A stretch of DNA of 59,229 bases from a virus. Each line of letters starts with the position of its first letter. Positions within the stretch are counted from its first letter, which is position 1. The position numbers and the translations under genes are program-made. Shown here piece by piece: positions 15,467 through 23,879 of the stretch. Location of the stretch: the IMG/VR virus record IMGVR_UViG_3300028569_001325, positions 1 to 59,229 of that record, one strand, 5' to 3'. The notes below the pieces were generated by a model. That model was not told the DNA's origin, did not search any database, and was given only the letters and a program-made list of their open reading frames with translations.

Positions 15467-16786
15467 ATGGGAGATATAAAACCAATAGGTAGTGAAAAAT
15501 TACAAGGAATGGATAAAATAAATCGTATCCTTGAAATCTCTATATATAAAGAGACCACCCCAAGAAATGAAAACATAAATGAGGGTAAATCCTCAGAATA
15601 CATAATAAAACTTTCAGATGGTTTTTATTATGGTATTGTTAGAGAAACTAAAGGATATATATTGAAGCATGGTGTTGTCACAGACGAACTATCGTATATG
15701 AATGACATATCTGAAAGAAGATACTACCCATCTTATTCACAAGCGATGAAAAGACTGAATATTGTAGCATCTGAAGTTAACAGAAATACGGGTAACGTAC
15801 ATAGTACTCCTCTGATTGGTGAACAGTCAGAACCAAAAAAAAAATTCATTTTAAAAACACCTAAACCAAAAGGTGGGGATATTACTCCCCCTGCACCTGA
15901 TTTAGGAACACCACCACCTCCACCTGCACCTGATTTAGGAACACCACCTCCACCGGCAGGAGATATGGGAATGCCACCGGCAGGAGATATGGGAATGCCA
16001 CCGGCAGGAGATATGGGAATGCCACCGGCAGGAGATATGGGAATGCCACCAATGGGTGATGAAGGAATGCCACCGGCAGGAGATATGGGAATGCCACCAA
16101 TGGGTGACGAAATGGGAGATGGAGGAATGCCACCAATGGGTGACGAAGGTGACGAAATGGGTGGACCTGTAGGTTTAAAAACCATACAAAAATTAACAGG
16201 AAGATTAAGTCAAAAAATAAGATCTTTTGATAAAGAAAAAGGTTTGGATTCTCAAGATATTAAATATGTTGTAAACTCAATAATTTCGGCAATTGATTTA
16301 TCCAAATTAGATGAAGATGATAAAGAAGATATATTAGATAAATTTGAATCTTTTGATGACTACGGAATGGGGGAAGAAGGGGATTTAGATATCAGTGGAG
16401 AGGATGATTTCGGAATGGGTGACGAAGGAATGCCTCCAATGGGTGACGAAGGAATGCCGCCAATGGGTGAGGAGATACCTTCACCAACATTTACAGAATC
16501 AAGGGTTGAGAGGGTTTTAGCGAGTTACTTTAACATTAGTAATACTGAAAAACCTTTATTAGAAGAAAAAAGAAAAAGAAACTTTTTAAATGAAAAAATA
16601 AAAAAAATAAAGAGTTATAAAGAGATTGAAACTTTGTCTGAATCTGTAGAACAAGAAAGATCATCAAAAAAATTAATGTCGGAAAACAAAGACGTTAAAT
16701 TTATAGGAAAAACAAATAAAGAAAATCTAATTTTTTCTGTAAATGGTAAACAAGTTAAAGTGACACCAAGAGGGCGAGTTTTATGA
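15467..16786 (+). CDS. Head-region structural or core protein with Met-Pro-Gly-Asp repeats
   Basis: 439 aa. A folded N-terminal part (1-125, GFYYGIVRETKGYILKHGVV...) leads to a long low-complexity middle (about 140-235) built on P-P-A-G-D-M-G-M. A helical segment follows (GLDSQDIKYVVNSIISAIDL), then a second short block of the repeat, and a basic C-terminus ending KVTPRGRVL. Several L/I-x-E sites occur, including R-I-L-E near residue 28. Its place just upstream of the terminase and the acidic repeat suggest a head-assembly or scaffold-associated role; no family known to me. The next gene overlaps by 4 nt (ATGA). Confidence 0.55.
   Translation: MGDIKPIGSEKLQGMDKINRILEISIYKETTPRNENINEGKSSEYIIKLSDGFYYGIVRETKGYILKHGVVTDELSYMNDISERRYYPSYSQAMKRLNIVASEVNRNTGNVHSTPLIGEQSEPKKKFILKTPKPKGGDITPPAPDLGTPPPPPAPDLGTPPPPAGDMGMPPAGDMGMPPAGDMGMPPAGDMGMPPMGDEGMPPAGDMGMPPMGDEMGDGGMPPMGDEGDEMGGPVGLKTIQKLTGRLSQKIRSFDKEKGLDSQDIKYVVNSIISAIDLSKLDEDDKEDILDKFESFDDYGMGEEGDLDISGEDDFGMGDEGMPPMGDEGMPPMGEEIPSPTFTESRVERVLASYFNISNTEKPLLEEKRKRNFLNEKIKKIKSYKEIETLSESVEQERSSKKLMSENKDVKFIGKTNKENLIFSVNGKQVKVTPRGRVL
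15953..16150 (+). repeat. 24-bp coding tandem repeats
   Basis: Four copies of a 24-bp unit (CCGGCAGGAGATATGGGAATGCCA by position 15953-16048) encode P-A-G-D-M-G-M-P, followed by diverged copies to about 16150. A second small cluster lies near 16420-16470. In frame, so the repeat number can vary without breaking the gene. Confidence 0.85.
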
Positions 16787-17202
16787 TTTTAGTATATGTA
16801 AATGAATTAGGACCAAACTATAAGGGTGATAATATATATGAATTTATATTTTCGGACTTAGATGATGTTTGGGGTGATGAATGGGATGCTGAACCTGCAT
16901 CAGGTAAACCTTCACCTCCAGAAATACATTACATAAAAAAAGTAGGGGTTTTAAAAAATTCTGAAATTGATTTAAATTTAATACAGAACTCCGATTTTTT
17001 TGGTGTCTATGATGCGATTGATGGTGTTATTTCATTGGCTTGGGAAAATTCTGACAGCGATGAAATATTAGTAAATAAAAAGAAAAGATTAGTTTTTCAA
17101 TACGGAGAAAGTGTTGAAGACGTTGAAAATAAATTATACGAAAGAGACATCGTATTAAAGTGGGAAAAAAATTTAGTTCAAGATGAAGCATATGAATCCT
17201 AA
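16783..17202 (+). CDS. Conserved-looking small acidic protein
   Basis: 139 aa, start overlapping the previous stop as ATGA. Asp/Glu-rich with a compact alpha/beta look (MILVYVNELGPNYKGDNIYE..., DDVWGDEWDAEPASGKPSPP). The position between the repeat protein and the terminase genes suggests a head or packaging accessory. No family recognised. Its 3' end overlaps the next start by 20 nt, which makes translational coupling likely. Confidence 0.6.
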   Translation: MILVYVNELGPNYKGDNIYEFIFSDLDDVWGDEWDAEPASGKPSPPEIHYIKKVGVLKNSEIDLNLIQNSDFFGVYDAIDGVISLAWENSDSDEILVNKKKRLVFQYGESVEDVENKLYERDIVLKWEKNLVQDEAYES

Positions 17203-17761
17203 AATTGCGAGACTTCTTAGTGAAGGAATATCAATTAATACTCTTGAGTCATTAAATAATACTCAGTTGAATGTTTTATACGAAAGAGTTAAAAAATCAA
17301 AAAAAGAAACGAAAGAAGAGACTACTAAAACTATAAAACAATTTAATTTGGCTGATCCAACGGACAAAGATAAATTTTTAGATGCAAGTAAATCTGTAAC
17401 GGATAAAAATAAAATTAATTTTGATTCAAAAACAGATACCGCAACTGTTGGTGAAATGGAGATGACTGAGAAAGCAGTTTCTAAAAAACAACAAGAATTT
17501 TTTGGGCTAGTAAGGGGGATGCAAAAAGGAGACACACCAAAAAAAGGAAAGGCTGGTGAGGTATCAAAAGAAATGAAAAAGAAAGATGTGAAAGATTTTG
17601 CATCAACAAAACATAAAAATTTACCTAACAAAAAAGTAAAATCTAAAGATACGGATGATGTTAAAAAAATAGAAGAAAGTATTTTACGTCTAATAGAAAA
17701 ACACATACCTCCACATACGACTAAGTCAGATATAGTTAGAATGATTAACAAAAGAAAGTAA
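17183..17761 (+). CDS. DUF3008-like protein with short leader, upstream of terminase
   Basis: 192 aa from ATG 17183; ATG 17192 is an equally good start. The N-terminus (MNPKIARLLSE, then Gly) again ends a short basic helix with L-x-E. Residues about 95-150 match the phage motif SKKQQEFFGLVRGMQKG ... KKKDVKDFASTKHKNLPNKK that I associate with DUF3008. The rest is Lys-rich and helical. Role unknown. Its place directly before the large terminase (5 nt gap) could fit a small terminase or a packaged protein, but no HTH is evident. Confidence 0.6.
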   Translation: MKHMNPKIARLLSEGISINTLESLNNTQLNVLYERVKKSKKETKEETTKTIKQFNLADPTDKDKFLDASKSVTDKNKINFDSKTDTATVGEMEMTEKAVSKKQQEFFGLVRGMQKGDTPKKGKAGEVSKEMKKKDVKDFASTKHKNLPNKKVKSKDTDDVKKIEESILRLIEKHIPPHTTKSDIVRMINKRK

Positions 17762-17766
17762 AATGA

Positions 17767-19545
17767 ATGTCATTATCAAAAGAACAAGTATTATTAGAAT
17801 ACGCTAAATGTGTTAGAGATACTCCATACGCGTTAAAAACATATTTACAAACTTATGATAATACACAATCTAAATACGTACCGTTAGAGTTATTTAACGA
17901 TCAAGTAACCTTAGTAAAAGATTACGACACATCTGAAGAAAATATTGCATTAAAATACCGACAAGCGGGTGTCTCAACTGTAACATCAGCATGGGCATCT
18001 AAAAGATTAGTATTTGCACGTAAAGAAAAACCTGAAAAAATCTTAATTATTGCAAACAAAATGGATACCGCCATGGAAATGGGGAATAAAGTCCGAGCAT
18101 TTGTTGATCAGTGGCCGAAGTGGTTAGGAGTTGGGTTCTCTGTTGAGAAAAATTCACAAAGACATTTTAAATTAACCAACGGTTGTGAGGTAAAGGCAGT
18201 AGCAACATCAAAGGATGCGTTACGTGGGTATACACCAACAATATTAATATTTGATGAGGCAGCATACATAAATGCCGATGAAGACTTTTGGTCAGCATGT
18301 ATGGCATCCCTATCTACAGGAGGTAAAGTTATAGTAATTTCAACACCAAACGGGTTTGATCCTATATATTATTCAATCTATAGTCAGTCAATTAAAGGTA
18401 TGAATGACTTTAAAATTACTGAGATGTATTGGTTTAGGGATCCTAGATATTCTAAAGATTTAAAACTCATCAAATGTGACGATATTGTTCATTATATGTT
18501 GAATAGGGGTGATTACAATGATAGTGAAATAATATTAAATTATACTGATACTAAAGTTGTTGATAGAGATTTTAACGAGATTAAGAAAAAAATTGAGGAT
18601 GAGGGGTACAAACCGTACAGTTCTTGGTTTGAGGCTATGGCTAAAAAATTAAAATTTGACAAAAGAAAAATATCACAGGAGCTTGAGTGTAACTTTTTAG
18701 GTTCGGGAGATAGTGTTATCCCTTCTGAAACCATGAAAAAAATAAAAGAAAAACACATCAAGGAACCTGAAAATAAATTTATGGGTGGTGCTCTTTGGCA
18801 GTGGAAGGAGCCGGTTGCCGGACATAGATACATTATGGGTGTTGACGTTTCAAGAGGGGATAGTGAAGATTTTACCACAATGTGTATTATTGATTTTGAT
18901 GCAAGAGAACAGGTATTAGAATACTTAGGTAAGATTCCACCTGACATTGCTGCTGAAATCGCATTTAAATGGGCAACAATGTATAACGCATTTATTGTTA
19001 TTGATATCACTGGTGGTATGGGTGTTTCTACATCAAGAAAACTACAAGAACTTGGATATAAAAATTTATATATTGATGGGGTTAACCCTGCCGACAAATG
19101 GAAGTGGGATCCAAAATCACAAGATAAAATTCCCGGTATCAACTTTAACTCAAAAAGAGTTTTAATTGTACAGGCATTTGAGGAAGCGTTACGATTTGAT
19201 TTTGCGTTAAGATCACAAAGATTATTTAATGAACTTAATACGTTTGTTTATATCAGTGGTAGACCTGATCATCAAAAAGGACAACACGATGACTTAATAA
19301 TGGCGATGGCAATGGCTCTTTATGTTGGAGAATCATCTTTTGCTCAATTAGAAAAGGCTGCGGAACAAGCAAAGGCGATGATTGATTCATGGACTACAGA
19401 AACAACTATGTTTAAAGAATCCTCACAAAATTTTAATCCTGGTATTCCTGTAAGTTCTAACGGTAATTTTGGGTATGAGAGGAATCAGGTAACTAAAAGT
19501 GATTATGAAAACTATTTATGGTTATTCGGGGGTAGAAGGGTTTAA
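17767..19545 (+). CDS. Terminase large subunit (T4 gp17-like)
   Basis: 592 aa, usual length. ATPase: Walker A RQAGVST (65-71), Walker B ILIFDEAA (159-166), motif III ISTPNG (191-196). RNase H-like nuclease: GVDVSRGDSEDF with D360, VIDITGG with D413, and QHDD (D508, D509) before IMAMAMAL. This is the motor that threads and cuts phage DNA at the portal. An ATG at 17763 is out of frame, so translation should start at 17767. Lies directly upstream of the portal gene. Confidence 0.95.
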   Translation: MSLSKEQVLLEYAKCVRDTPYALKTYLQTYDNTQSKYVPLELFNDQVTLVKDYDTSEENIALKYRQAGVSTVTSAWASKRLVFARKEKPEKILIIANKMDTAMEMGNKVRAFVDQWPKWLGVGFSVEKNSQRHFKLTNGCEVKAVATSKDALRGYTPTILIFDEAAYINADEDFWSACMASLSTGGKVIVISTPNGFDPIYYSIYSQSIKGMNDFKITEMYWFRDPRYSKDLKLIKCDDIVHYMLNRGDYNDSEIILNYTDTKVVDRDFNEIKKKIEDEGYKPYSSWFEAMAKKLKFDKRKISQELECNFLGSGDSVIPSETMKKIKEKHIKEPENKFMGGALWQWKEPVAGHRYIMGVDVSRGDSEDFTTMCIIDFDAREQVLEYLGKIPPDIAAEIAFKWATMYNAFIVIDITGGMGVSTSRKLQELGYKNLYIDGVNPADKWKWDPKSQDKIPGINFNSKRVLIVQAFEEALRFDFALRSQRLFNELNTFVYISGRPDHQKGQHDDLIMAMAMALYVGESSFAQLEKAAEQAKAMIDSWTTETTMFKESSQNFNPGIPVSSNGNFGYERNQVTKSDYENYLWLFGGRRV

Positions 19546-19582
19546 TTTATACCATTGAATACTATTTTTAAAAAAAAGATTT

Positions 19583-21397
19583 ATGGCACAAGAAAAATAT
19601 ACAGTTTGGCAGAGGTTGAGTAAGGCTTTTGGGCCTAACGCAACAATGGACCAACAATCCCCAGTTTTTAAGTTTGACAAAAAAGAACTATTAAAAACTA
19701 CGGATAAGACTGAGTTTGAAAAGGAAAAACTACAAGCTCAACAAACGGTATACATTGGAAAACAATGGCAAAAGGTTGAAAGTAACCTATACCAACAAGC
19801 GGTTTACTATGAACCAACAAGAATGGCGTCGTATTATGATTATGAATCTATGGAGTATACTCCTGAAATTTCTGCGGCTTTAGATATATATGCTGAAGAA
19901 TCAACGACACCGGATCAAGACGGACATATATTAAAAGTCTATTCAGAATCAAACAGGATAAAATCAGTATTAACGGATTTATTTACAAATAAATTGGACA
20001 TTAATACGAATCTACCAATGTGGACAAGAAACACCTGTAAATTTGGGGATAATTTTATTTATTTAAAATTGGATCCAGAAAAAGGGATTGTGGGTTGTCA
20101 ACAATTACCTAATATACAAATTGAAAGATTGGAAAAGGGTATGAAGTTTCAACCTGATAAGTATTCCCAAGATATGGAGAACGACTCTTTGAAGTTTGTG
20201 TGGAAAGAAAAAAATATGGAGTTTAACACTTGGGAAATCGGACACTTTAGAATATTAGGTGACGATAGAAAATTACCTTATGGTACCTCAATGTTAGAAA
20301 AATCTCGTCGTATTTGGAAACAACTTTTATTATCGGAAGATGCGATGTTAATTTATCGTGTATCAAGAGCTCCTGAAAGAAGAGTATTTAAAGTGTTTGT
20401 TGGTAATATGGATGATAAGGATGTTGATCCATACGTACAAAGAGTTGCCAATAAATTTAAAAGAGATCAAGTTGTTGATAACAAAACAGGTAATGTTGAC
20501 ATGAGGTATAACCAAATGGCGGTTGATCAGGACTACTTTATTCCTGTTAGGGATGCTTCGGCTACTAACCCTATAGAAACGTTACCTGGAGGTACGAATC
20601 TATCTGAAATTGCAGATATTGAATACATCCAAAAGAAATTAGTTACCGCACTTAGAATACCTAAAGCATATTTAGGGTTTGAAGAAGCTGTAGGTGACGG
20701 TAAAAATCTATCTCTACTTGATATTAGATTTGCAAGAACAATAAATAGAGTACAAAAGTCTATGATTGCGGAATTAAATAAAATCGCAATTGTACATTTA
20801 TTTTTATTAGGGTTTGAGGATGAGTTAACTAATTTTACCCTATCGTTACATAACCCATCTAAACAAGCCGATTTATTATCTATTGAGTTGTGGAAAGAAA
20901 AAATAACATTATTTAAAGATGCAGTTGCACCTATACAAGATAGTGTTGCTCCTGTATCAGCATCGTGGGCTAAAAAACATATACTTGGATTTTCTGATGA
21001 GGAGATTAGACTTGATTTACAACAACAAAGAATTGAGAGAGCGGTTTCTGCTGAACTTGGTAAAACTGCTGAGGTTATAACAAGAACAGGTGTTTTTGAT
21101 AACATCGATAGTTTATACGGTAAAAAAGAAAGTGAAAAAGGAGCATCGGCAGACACAGGTGACAGTGGAGATGCCGGTGGAGATTTAGGTTCAGCACCAC
21201 CACCATCAGGAGGAGATGAATCCCCACCACCACCATCAGGAGGAGAGGCACCAACAACCGAAAGGTTGGTTAGTAGCGATTTAGATTTGTTATTAGAAGA
21301 TACCTTATTTAGTGGTAAAAATTACATGAATTTATCTAAAGGTAGAAATTCTTTAATCGAAATGGATGACAGATTGAAAAAATTAATTAATAAGTAA
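19583..21397 (+). CDS. Portal protein (T4 gp20-like)
   Basis: 604 aa. Typical gp20-like blocks: YEPTRMASYYDYESMEYTPE followed by ISAALDIYAEEST, then W-T-R-N-T-C-K-F-G-D-N-F-I-Y-L-K-L, the stem/crown helices around YIQKKLVTALRIPKAYLGFE, and ARTINRVQKSMIAELNKI. It forms the dodecameric ring at one capsid vertex, nucleates head assembly and binds the terminase. A Pro/Gly/Ser linker (PPPSGGDESPPPPSGG, about 540-556) and a short tail after it are extra to the T4 protein. A degenerate TATTTTTA lies 14 nt before the start. Confidence 0.9.
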   Translation: MAQEKYTVWQRLSKAFGPNATMDQQSPVFKFDKKELLKTTDKTEFEKEKLQAQQTVYIGKQWQKVESNLYQQAVYYEPTRMASYYDYESMEYTPEISAALDIYAEESTTPDQDGHILKVYSESNRIKSVLTDLFTNKLDINTNLPMWTRNTCKFGDNFIYLKLDPEKGIVGCQQLPNIQIERLEKGMKFQPDKYSQDMENDSLKFVWKEKNMEFNTWEIGHFRILGDDRKLPYGTSMLEKSRRIWKQLLLSEDAMLIYRVSRAPERRVFKVFVGNMDDKDVDPYVQRVANKFKRDQVVDNKTGNVDMRYNQMAVDQDYFIPVRDASATNPIETLPGGTNLSEIADIEYIQKKLVTALRIPKAYLGFEEAVGDGKNLSLLDIRFARTINRVQKSMIAELNKIAIVHLFLLGFEDELTNFTLSLHNPSKQADLLSIELWKEKITLFKDAVAPIQDSVAPVSASWAKKHILGFSDEEIRLDLQQQRIERAVSAELGKTAEVITRTGVFDNIDSLYGKKESEKGASADTGDSGDAGGDLGSAPPPSGGDESPPPPSGGEAPTTERLVSSDLDLLLEDTLFSGKNYMNLSKGRNSLIEMDDRLKKLINK

Positions 21398-21404
21398 TAT
21401 TTAT
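21398..21404 (+). promoter_or_regulatory. TATTTAT late-promoter candidate
   Basis: Core 14 nt before the ATG at 21419; it overlaps the end of the portal gene region (portal stop at 21397). Confidence 0.55.
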
Positions 21405-21418
21405 AATAAAAACTAATT

Positions 21419-22147
21419 ATGAATACATTTGGTAATATTAAAACAAATATAGAAAAGACGGCATCTGAACTAGCTAAAAAACCAGAATTTAAAAGATTTA
21501 TTTTTGAATTTAACACCTTGGTTTTAAAAAACAAAGACATTAGTGAGTTATACAATATCTATGATGACTTATCAACCAAAAAAGGGGTTTCCCCTGATAT
21601 TGTTAATGATTATGTTAATGAATCTATAGAATATTCTCAAATCCTTATGGAAAGTCAAACAAAAAACATTGGGTACTTAAATACATGGATATCTTCTTGG
21701 ACTAAATCAAATCAAAACGAATATTCTGATATTGATAACGCGATTTACAATAATAGTATAAGAAATTTAGAATCCGTTTTAGAATCTAAAAATAACATAA
21801 AAAAAACATTAATAAGTGAAGAAAAAATTAATGTTAAAGAAAGTATACATTTACCAATAAGATCAATGGTAAGTATAGCGAATAAGACACTTTCTAAACA
21901 ACTTTCAAATTTAACCGAATCAGATAAAGAAGAATTAAAAACGATTACATCTTTAAATAAAGATGAATTAAAAAAAGAAATTAATAGTTTAAAAGAATCC
22001 GTTAATTCAAAATTAAAACTAACATTAAACGAATCAAAAGATAGTGATTTGTCTAATACCATACAAAACACAATAAATAAGGTTAATGGTACAAAATATG
22101 ATCATTATAATTTGTATAAATTAAGAAAATTAAATACAGGGTTATGA
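21419..22147 (+). CDS. Helical protein between portal and protease, possible prohead core component
   Basis: 242 aa, almost wholly alpha-helical, rich in Ser/Lys/Asn/Glu and with no membrane segment. In T4 the small prohead core genes (67, 68) occupy this interval between portal and protease, so a core or scaffold role is reasonable. There is no sequence motif to prove it. Overlaps the following small membrane protein gene by 4 nt (ATGA). Confidence 0.5.
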   Translation: MNTFGNIKTNIEKTASELAKKPEFKRFIFEFNTLVLKNKDISELYNIYDDLSTKKGVSPDIVNDYVNESIEYSQILMESQTKNIGYLNTWISSWTKSNQNEYSDIDNAIYNNSIRNLESVLESKNNIKKTLISEEKINVKESIHLPIRSMVSIANKTLSKQLSNLTESDKEELKTITSLNKDELKKEINSLKESVNSKLKLTLNESKDSDLSNTIQNTINKVNGTKYDHYNLYKLRKLNTGL

Positions 22148-22407
22148 GAAAGTTTTTTAAATCGTTGTTAGGTGACGGTCCAACAACATTATCGTCTAAA
22201 AGATTTACTGGTATTATTTGTGTAATATCTTTAGTTATCGCATTATTTGTCTCTCTTTTTTCTGCAGGAAAATTAACACCTAACGAATCATTGATTGATG
22301 TTATTGCTCTGTTATCTTTTGGTTCTTTGGGTCTAACTTCTACTGAAGCCATCTTTTCAAAAAAGAAAACCGATAAAAAAGAAGAAGATAATCAATCTGC
22401 AGAATAA
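22144..22407 (+). CDS. Two-helix membrane protein, possible holin
   Basis: 87 aa. A short basic N-terminus is followed by a hydrophobic helix (FTGIICVISLVIALFVSLF), a polar turn (SAGKLTPNESL), a second hydrophobic helix (IDVIALLSFGSLGLTS) and a highly charged C-terminus (KKKTDKKEEDNQSAE). Small size, two membrane spans and a charged tail are what class II holins show, but membrane proteins of other function have the same outline, and no endolysin is seen nearby. Overlaps the portal-side neighbour's stop and, by 16 bp, the convergent bS21 gene. Confidence 0.5.
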   Translation: MRKFFKSLLGDGPTTLSSKRFTGIICVISLVIALFVSLFSAGKLTPNESLIDVIALLSFGSLGLTSTEAIFSKKKTDKKEEDNQSAE

Positions 22408-22580
22408 TTTTTCTGTTTAAATATTGCTTTTTGAATTTGAGATCTTCGTTCTACTGAGGGTTTTTTATATTCCTTTCTTTCTTGTAATTTTTGTATTTGT
22501 TTTGTTTTATATATCTTAAGCTTATAAGACTTTAACGCTTTCTCAATTGATTTTTCATTTTTAACCGGAACTACTATCAT
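22392..22580 (-). CDS. rpsU: Ribosomal protein bS21 homologue
   Basis: 62 aa, the normal length. MIVVPVKNEKSIEKALKSYK, then a second helix K-T-K-Q-I-Q-K-L-Q-E-R-K-E-Y-K-K-P-S-V, then R-R-S-Q-I-Q-K-A, match Bacteroidota bS21 in order and spacing. bS21 sits by the 3' end of 16S rRNA in the small subunit; in Bacteroidota it helps hide the anti-Shine-Dalgarno sequence. A phage copy could replace the host protein and bias initiation. The leader (TTGTAAAAAGAAAAAAAAT before ATG) has no Shine-Dalgarno sequence. A lone minus-strand gene in the middle of the head module. Confidence 0.9.
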   Translation of the reverse strand: MIVVPVKNEKSIEKALKSYKLKIYKTKQIQKLQERKEYKKPSVERRSQIQKAIFKQKNYSAD

Positions 22581-22600
22581 ATTTTTTTTCTTTTTACAAT

Positions 22601-22607
22601 ATAAATA
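22601..22607 (-). promoter_or_regulatory. TATTTAT late-promoter candidate for bS21
   Basis: Core on the minus strand, 20 nt before the ATG of the bS21 gene. Confidence 0.5.
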
Positions 22608-22624
22608 TACATAAAATTTTCATT

Positions 22625-22656
22625 TTTTGACAAGCGTAAAAGTTTTATTATACTTG
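22625..22656 (+). promoter_or_regulatory. Host-type promoter candidate
   Basis: TTTTG (22625-22629), 19 nt, TATACTTG (22649-22656): one mismatch to TAnnTTTG. It would drive the gene at 22687 and is divergent to the bS21 signal. Confidence 0.5.
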
Positions 22657-22686
22657 TTAAAACAATAAACTTGTAAGTCATGAAAA

Positions 22687-23136
22687 ATGAAAAGAGGAAA
22701 AACGTCAAAATTAAGTATATTTGATGAAGCAAAATGTCACTACGGAACAGTGGACTCAAAAAATTTAAAATCAATTTATCTTGTTCTACAAACATGGGTT
22801 GAGCCGATTACAGAACAGGATAACTGGAATAAAATAACAGGAGAACTTAAAAGACAAATATTACACACACTATTAGAGGTTACCGAACCAACCACCTTTG
22901 AAAAAAAATACATTGTTGATTTAGATTTGAGAACGAGCGGAATACAAAAAAATAAAAAAAGTTTTTTAAATCTTGAAATCACCTTATTTATCCACAACCA
23001 AGTAATAGATTTTAAATCTCTTATTTTAAGAAGTAAAATTAAAAAAATATTACAAGCAATCTATAAAGACGACTTACAAAATTCAAAGTATTTCACATTA
23101 AGTAAGACAAAAACGAAAGAAACGATAACTGTTTAA
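22687..23136 (+). CDS. Hypothetical protein between bS21 and the prohead protease
   Basis: 149 aa. Starts MKRGKTSKLSIFDEAKCHYG; an ATG at 22680 is out of frame. Mixed alpha/beta, basic, with a central strand-rich part (KKYIVDLDLRTSGIQKNKKSFLNLEITLFIH). No family recognised. Unlike its head-gene neighbours it appears to have a host-type promoter, so it may be made early despite lying in the late region. This would fit a regulator or small effector better than a virion protein; that is inference. Confidence 0.55.
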   Translation: MKRGKTSKLSIFDEAKCHYGTVDSKNLKSIYLVLQTWVEPITEQDNWNKITGELKRQILHTLLEVTEPTTFEKKYIVDLDLRTSGIQKNKKSFLNLEITLFIHNQVIDFKSLILRSKIKKILQAIYKDDLQNSKYFTLSKTKTKETITV

Positions 23137-23143
23137 TATTTAT
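23137..23143 (+). promoter_or_regulatory. TATTTAT late-promoter candidate
   Basis: Core 13 nt before the ATG of the prohead protease. Confidence 0.55.
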
Positions 23144-23156
23144 CATAAAAAAGATT

Positions 23157-23867
23157 ATGAAGATATTAGGACCAAATGATACGGGTAAGGGACTTCTTGT
23201 TGAATGGGATGCTGGAACCATTAACCCAAATGAATATAGAAACAGTCAAGTGATAAAGGAATCTTATGGTCAATTAGATTACTCAAAACCATTTGTATTT
23301 TATGCGACACTTCAAAAATACGGAGTACCAAATAGGAACGGTAGAGTTTATCCTGAGAAAATCTTAAAAAGAGAAGCTGAAAGATATAAAGAGATGATTA
23401 ATAAAGGAATGTCTATATCTGAACTTAATCATCCAGAATCGTCACTTATTGATTTAGATAGGGTTGCTCATATTATTACAGAAGTATGGTGGGAAGATAA
23501 CGTATTAATGGGTAAAATAAAATTATTAACCACACCAGGTTTTCACGAAAGAGGGATAGTTTCCTCAAAGGGAGATGTTGCGGCTAATATGATGAGACAA
23601 GGGGTTACTATGGGAGTCTCTTCTCGTGGAGTAGGTTCATTGGTTAAAAAGGGAGAACAAAATGAAGTACAGGATGATTTTGAGTTAATTTGTTTTGACT
23701 TGGTTTCCTCTCCATCAACTCCTGGAGCATATCTTTATTTAAATAAAGATGATAGACCTAAGTATGAAGAAAAATTAACTGAGAACGAAAAAATAGATAA
23801 TACATCTAATCCTATGAGTAAATCTGTTGACTTAATGAATAGATTATCCGATTATTTAGGTAAATAA
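23157..23867 (+). CDS. Prohead core protease (T4 gp21-like)
   Basis: 236 aa. The catalytic triad of the gp21/herpesvirus-assemblin fold is visible: His92 in ELNHPESS, Ser155/156 in MGVSSRGVGS, and Asp181 in ICFDLVSSPSTPGAY. T4 gp21 matures the prohead by cutting scaffold, capsid and internal proteins after [L/I]-x-E. Here the capsid protein carries H-L-I-N-E before Ala61 at the equivalent position, and many other proteins in the window carry such a site behind an N-terminal helix. The C-terminal tail is polar and may be removed by autocleavage. Confidence 0.93.
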   Translation: MKILGPNDTGKGLLVEWDAGTINPNEYRNSQVIKESYGQLDYSKPFVFYATLQKYGVPNRNGRVYPEKILKREAERYKEMINKGMSISELNHPESSLIDLDRVAHIITEVWWEDNVLMGKIKLLTTPGFHERGIVSSKGDVAANMMRQGVTMGVSSRGVGSLVKKGEQNEVQDDFELICFDLVSSPSTPGAYLYLNKDDRPKYEEKLTENEKIDNTSNPMSKSVDLMNRLSDYLGK

Positions 23868-23879
23868 AATTATTAAGAG

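Noticed and set aside
15953-16150. Tandem repeat considered as a CRISPR array
   Set aside because: Units are directly adjacent, in frame and coding; there are no unique spacers and no cas genes.
15733-16185. 150- and 84-codon minus-strand ORFs opposite the repeat gene
   Set aside because: Pro/Ile/Gly repeats are simply the antisense of the 24-bp coding repeat; no start signal.
18540-19142. 200-codon minus-strand ORF inside the terminase gene
   Set aside because: Antisense shadow of a gene with complete terminase motifs.
20533-21156. 207-codon minus-strand ORF inside the portal gene
   Set aside because: Antisense shadow of the portal; composition of a random reverse frame (Ser/Leu/Asn-rich).
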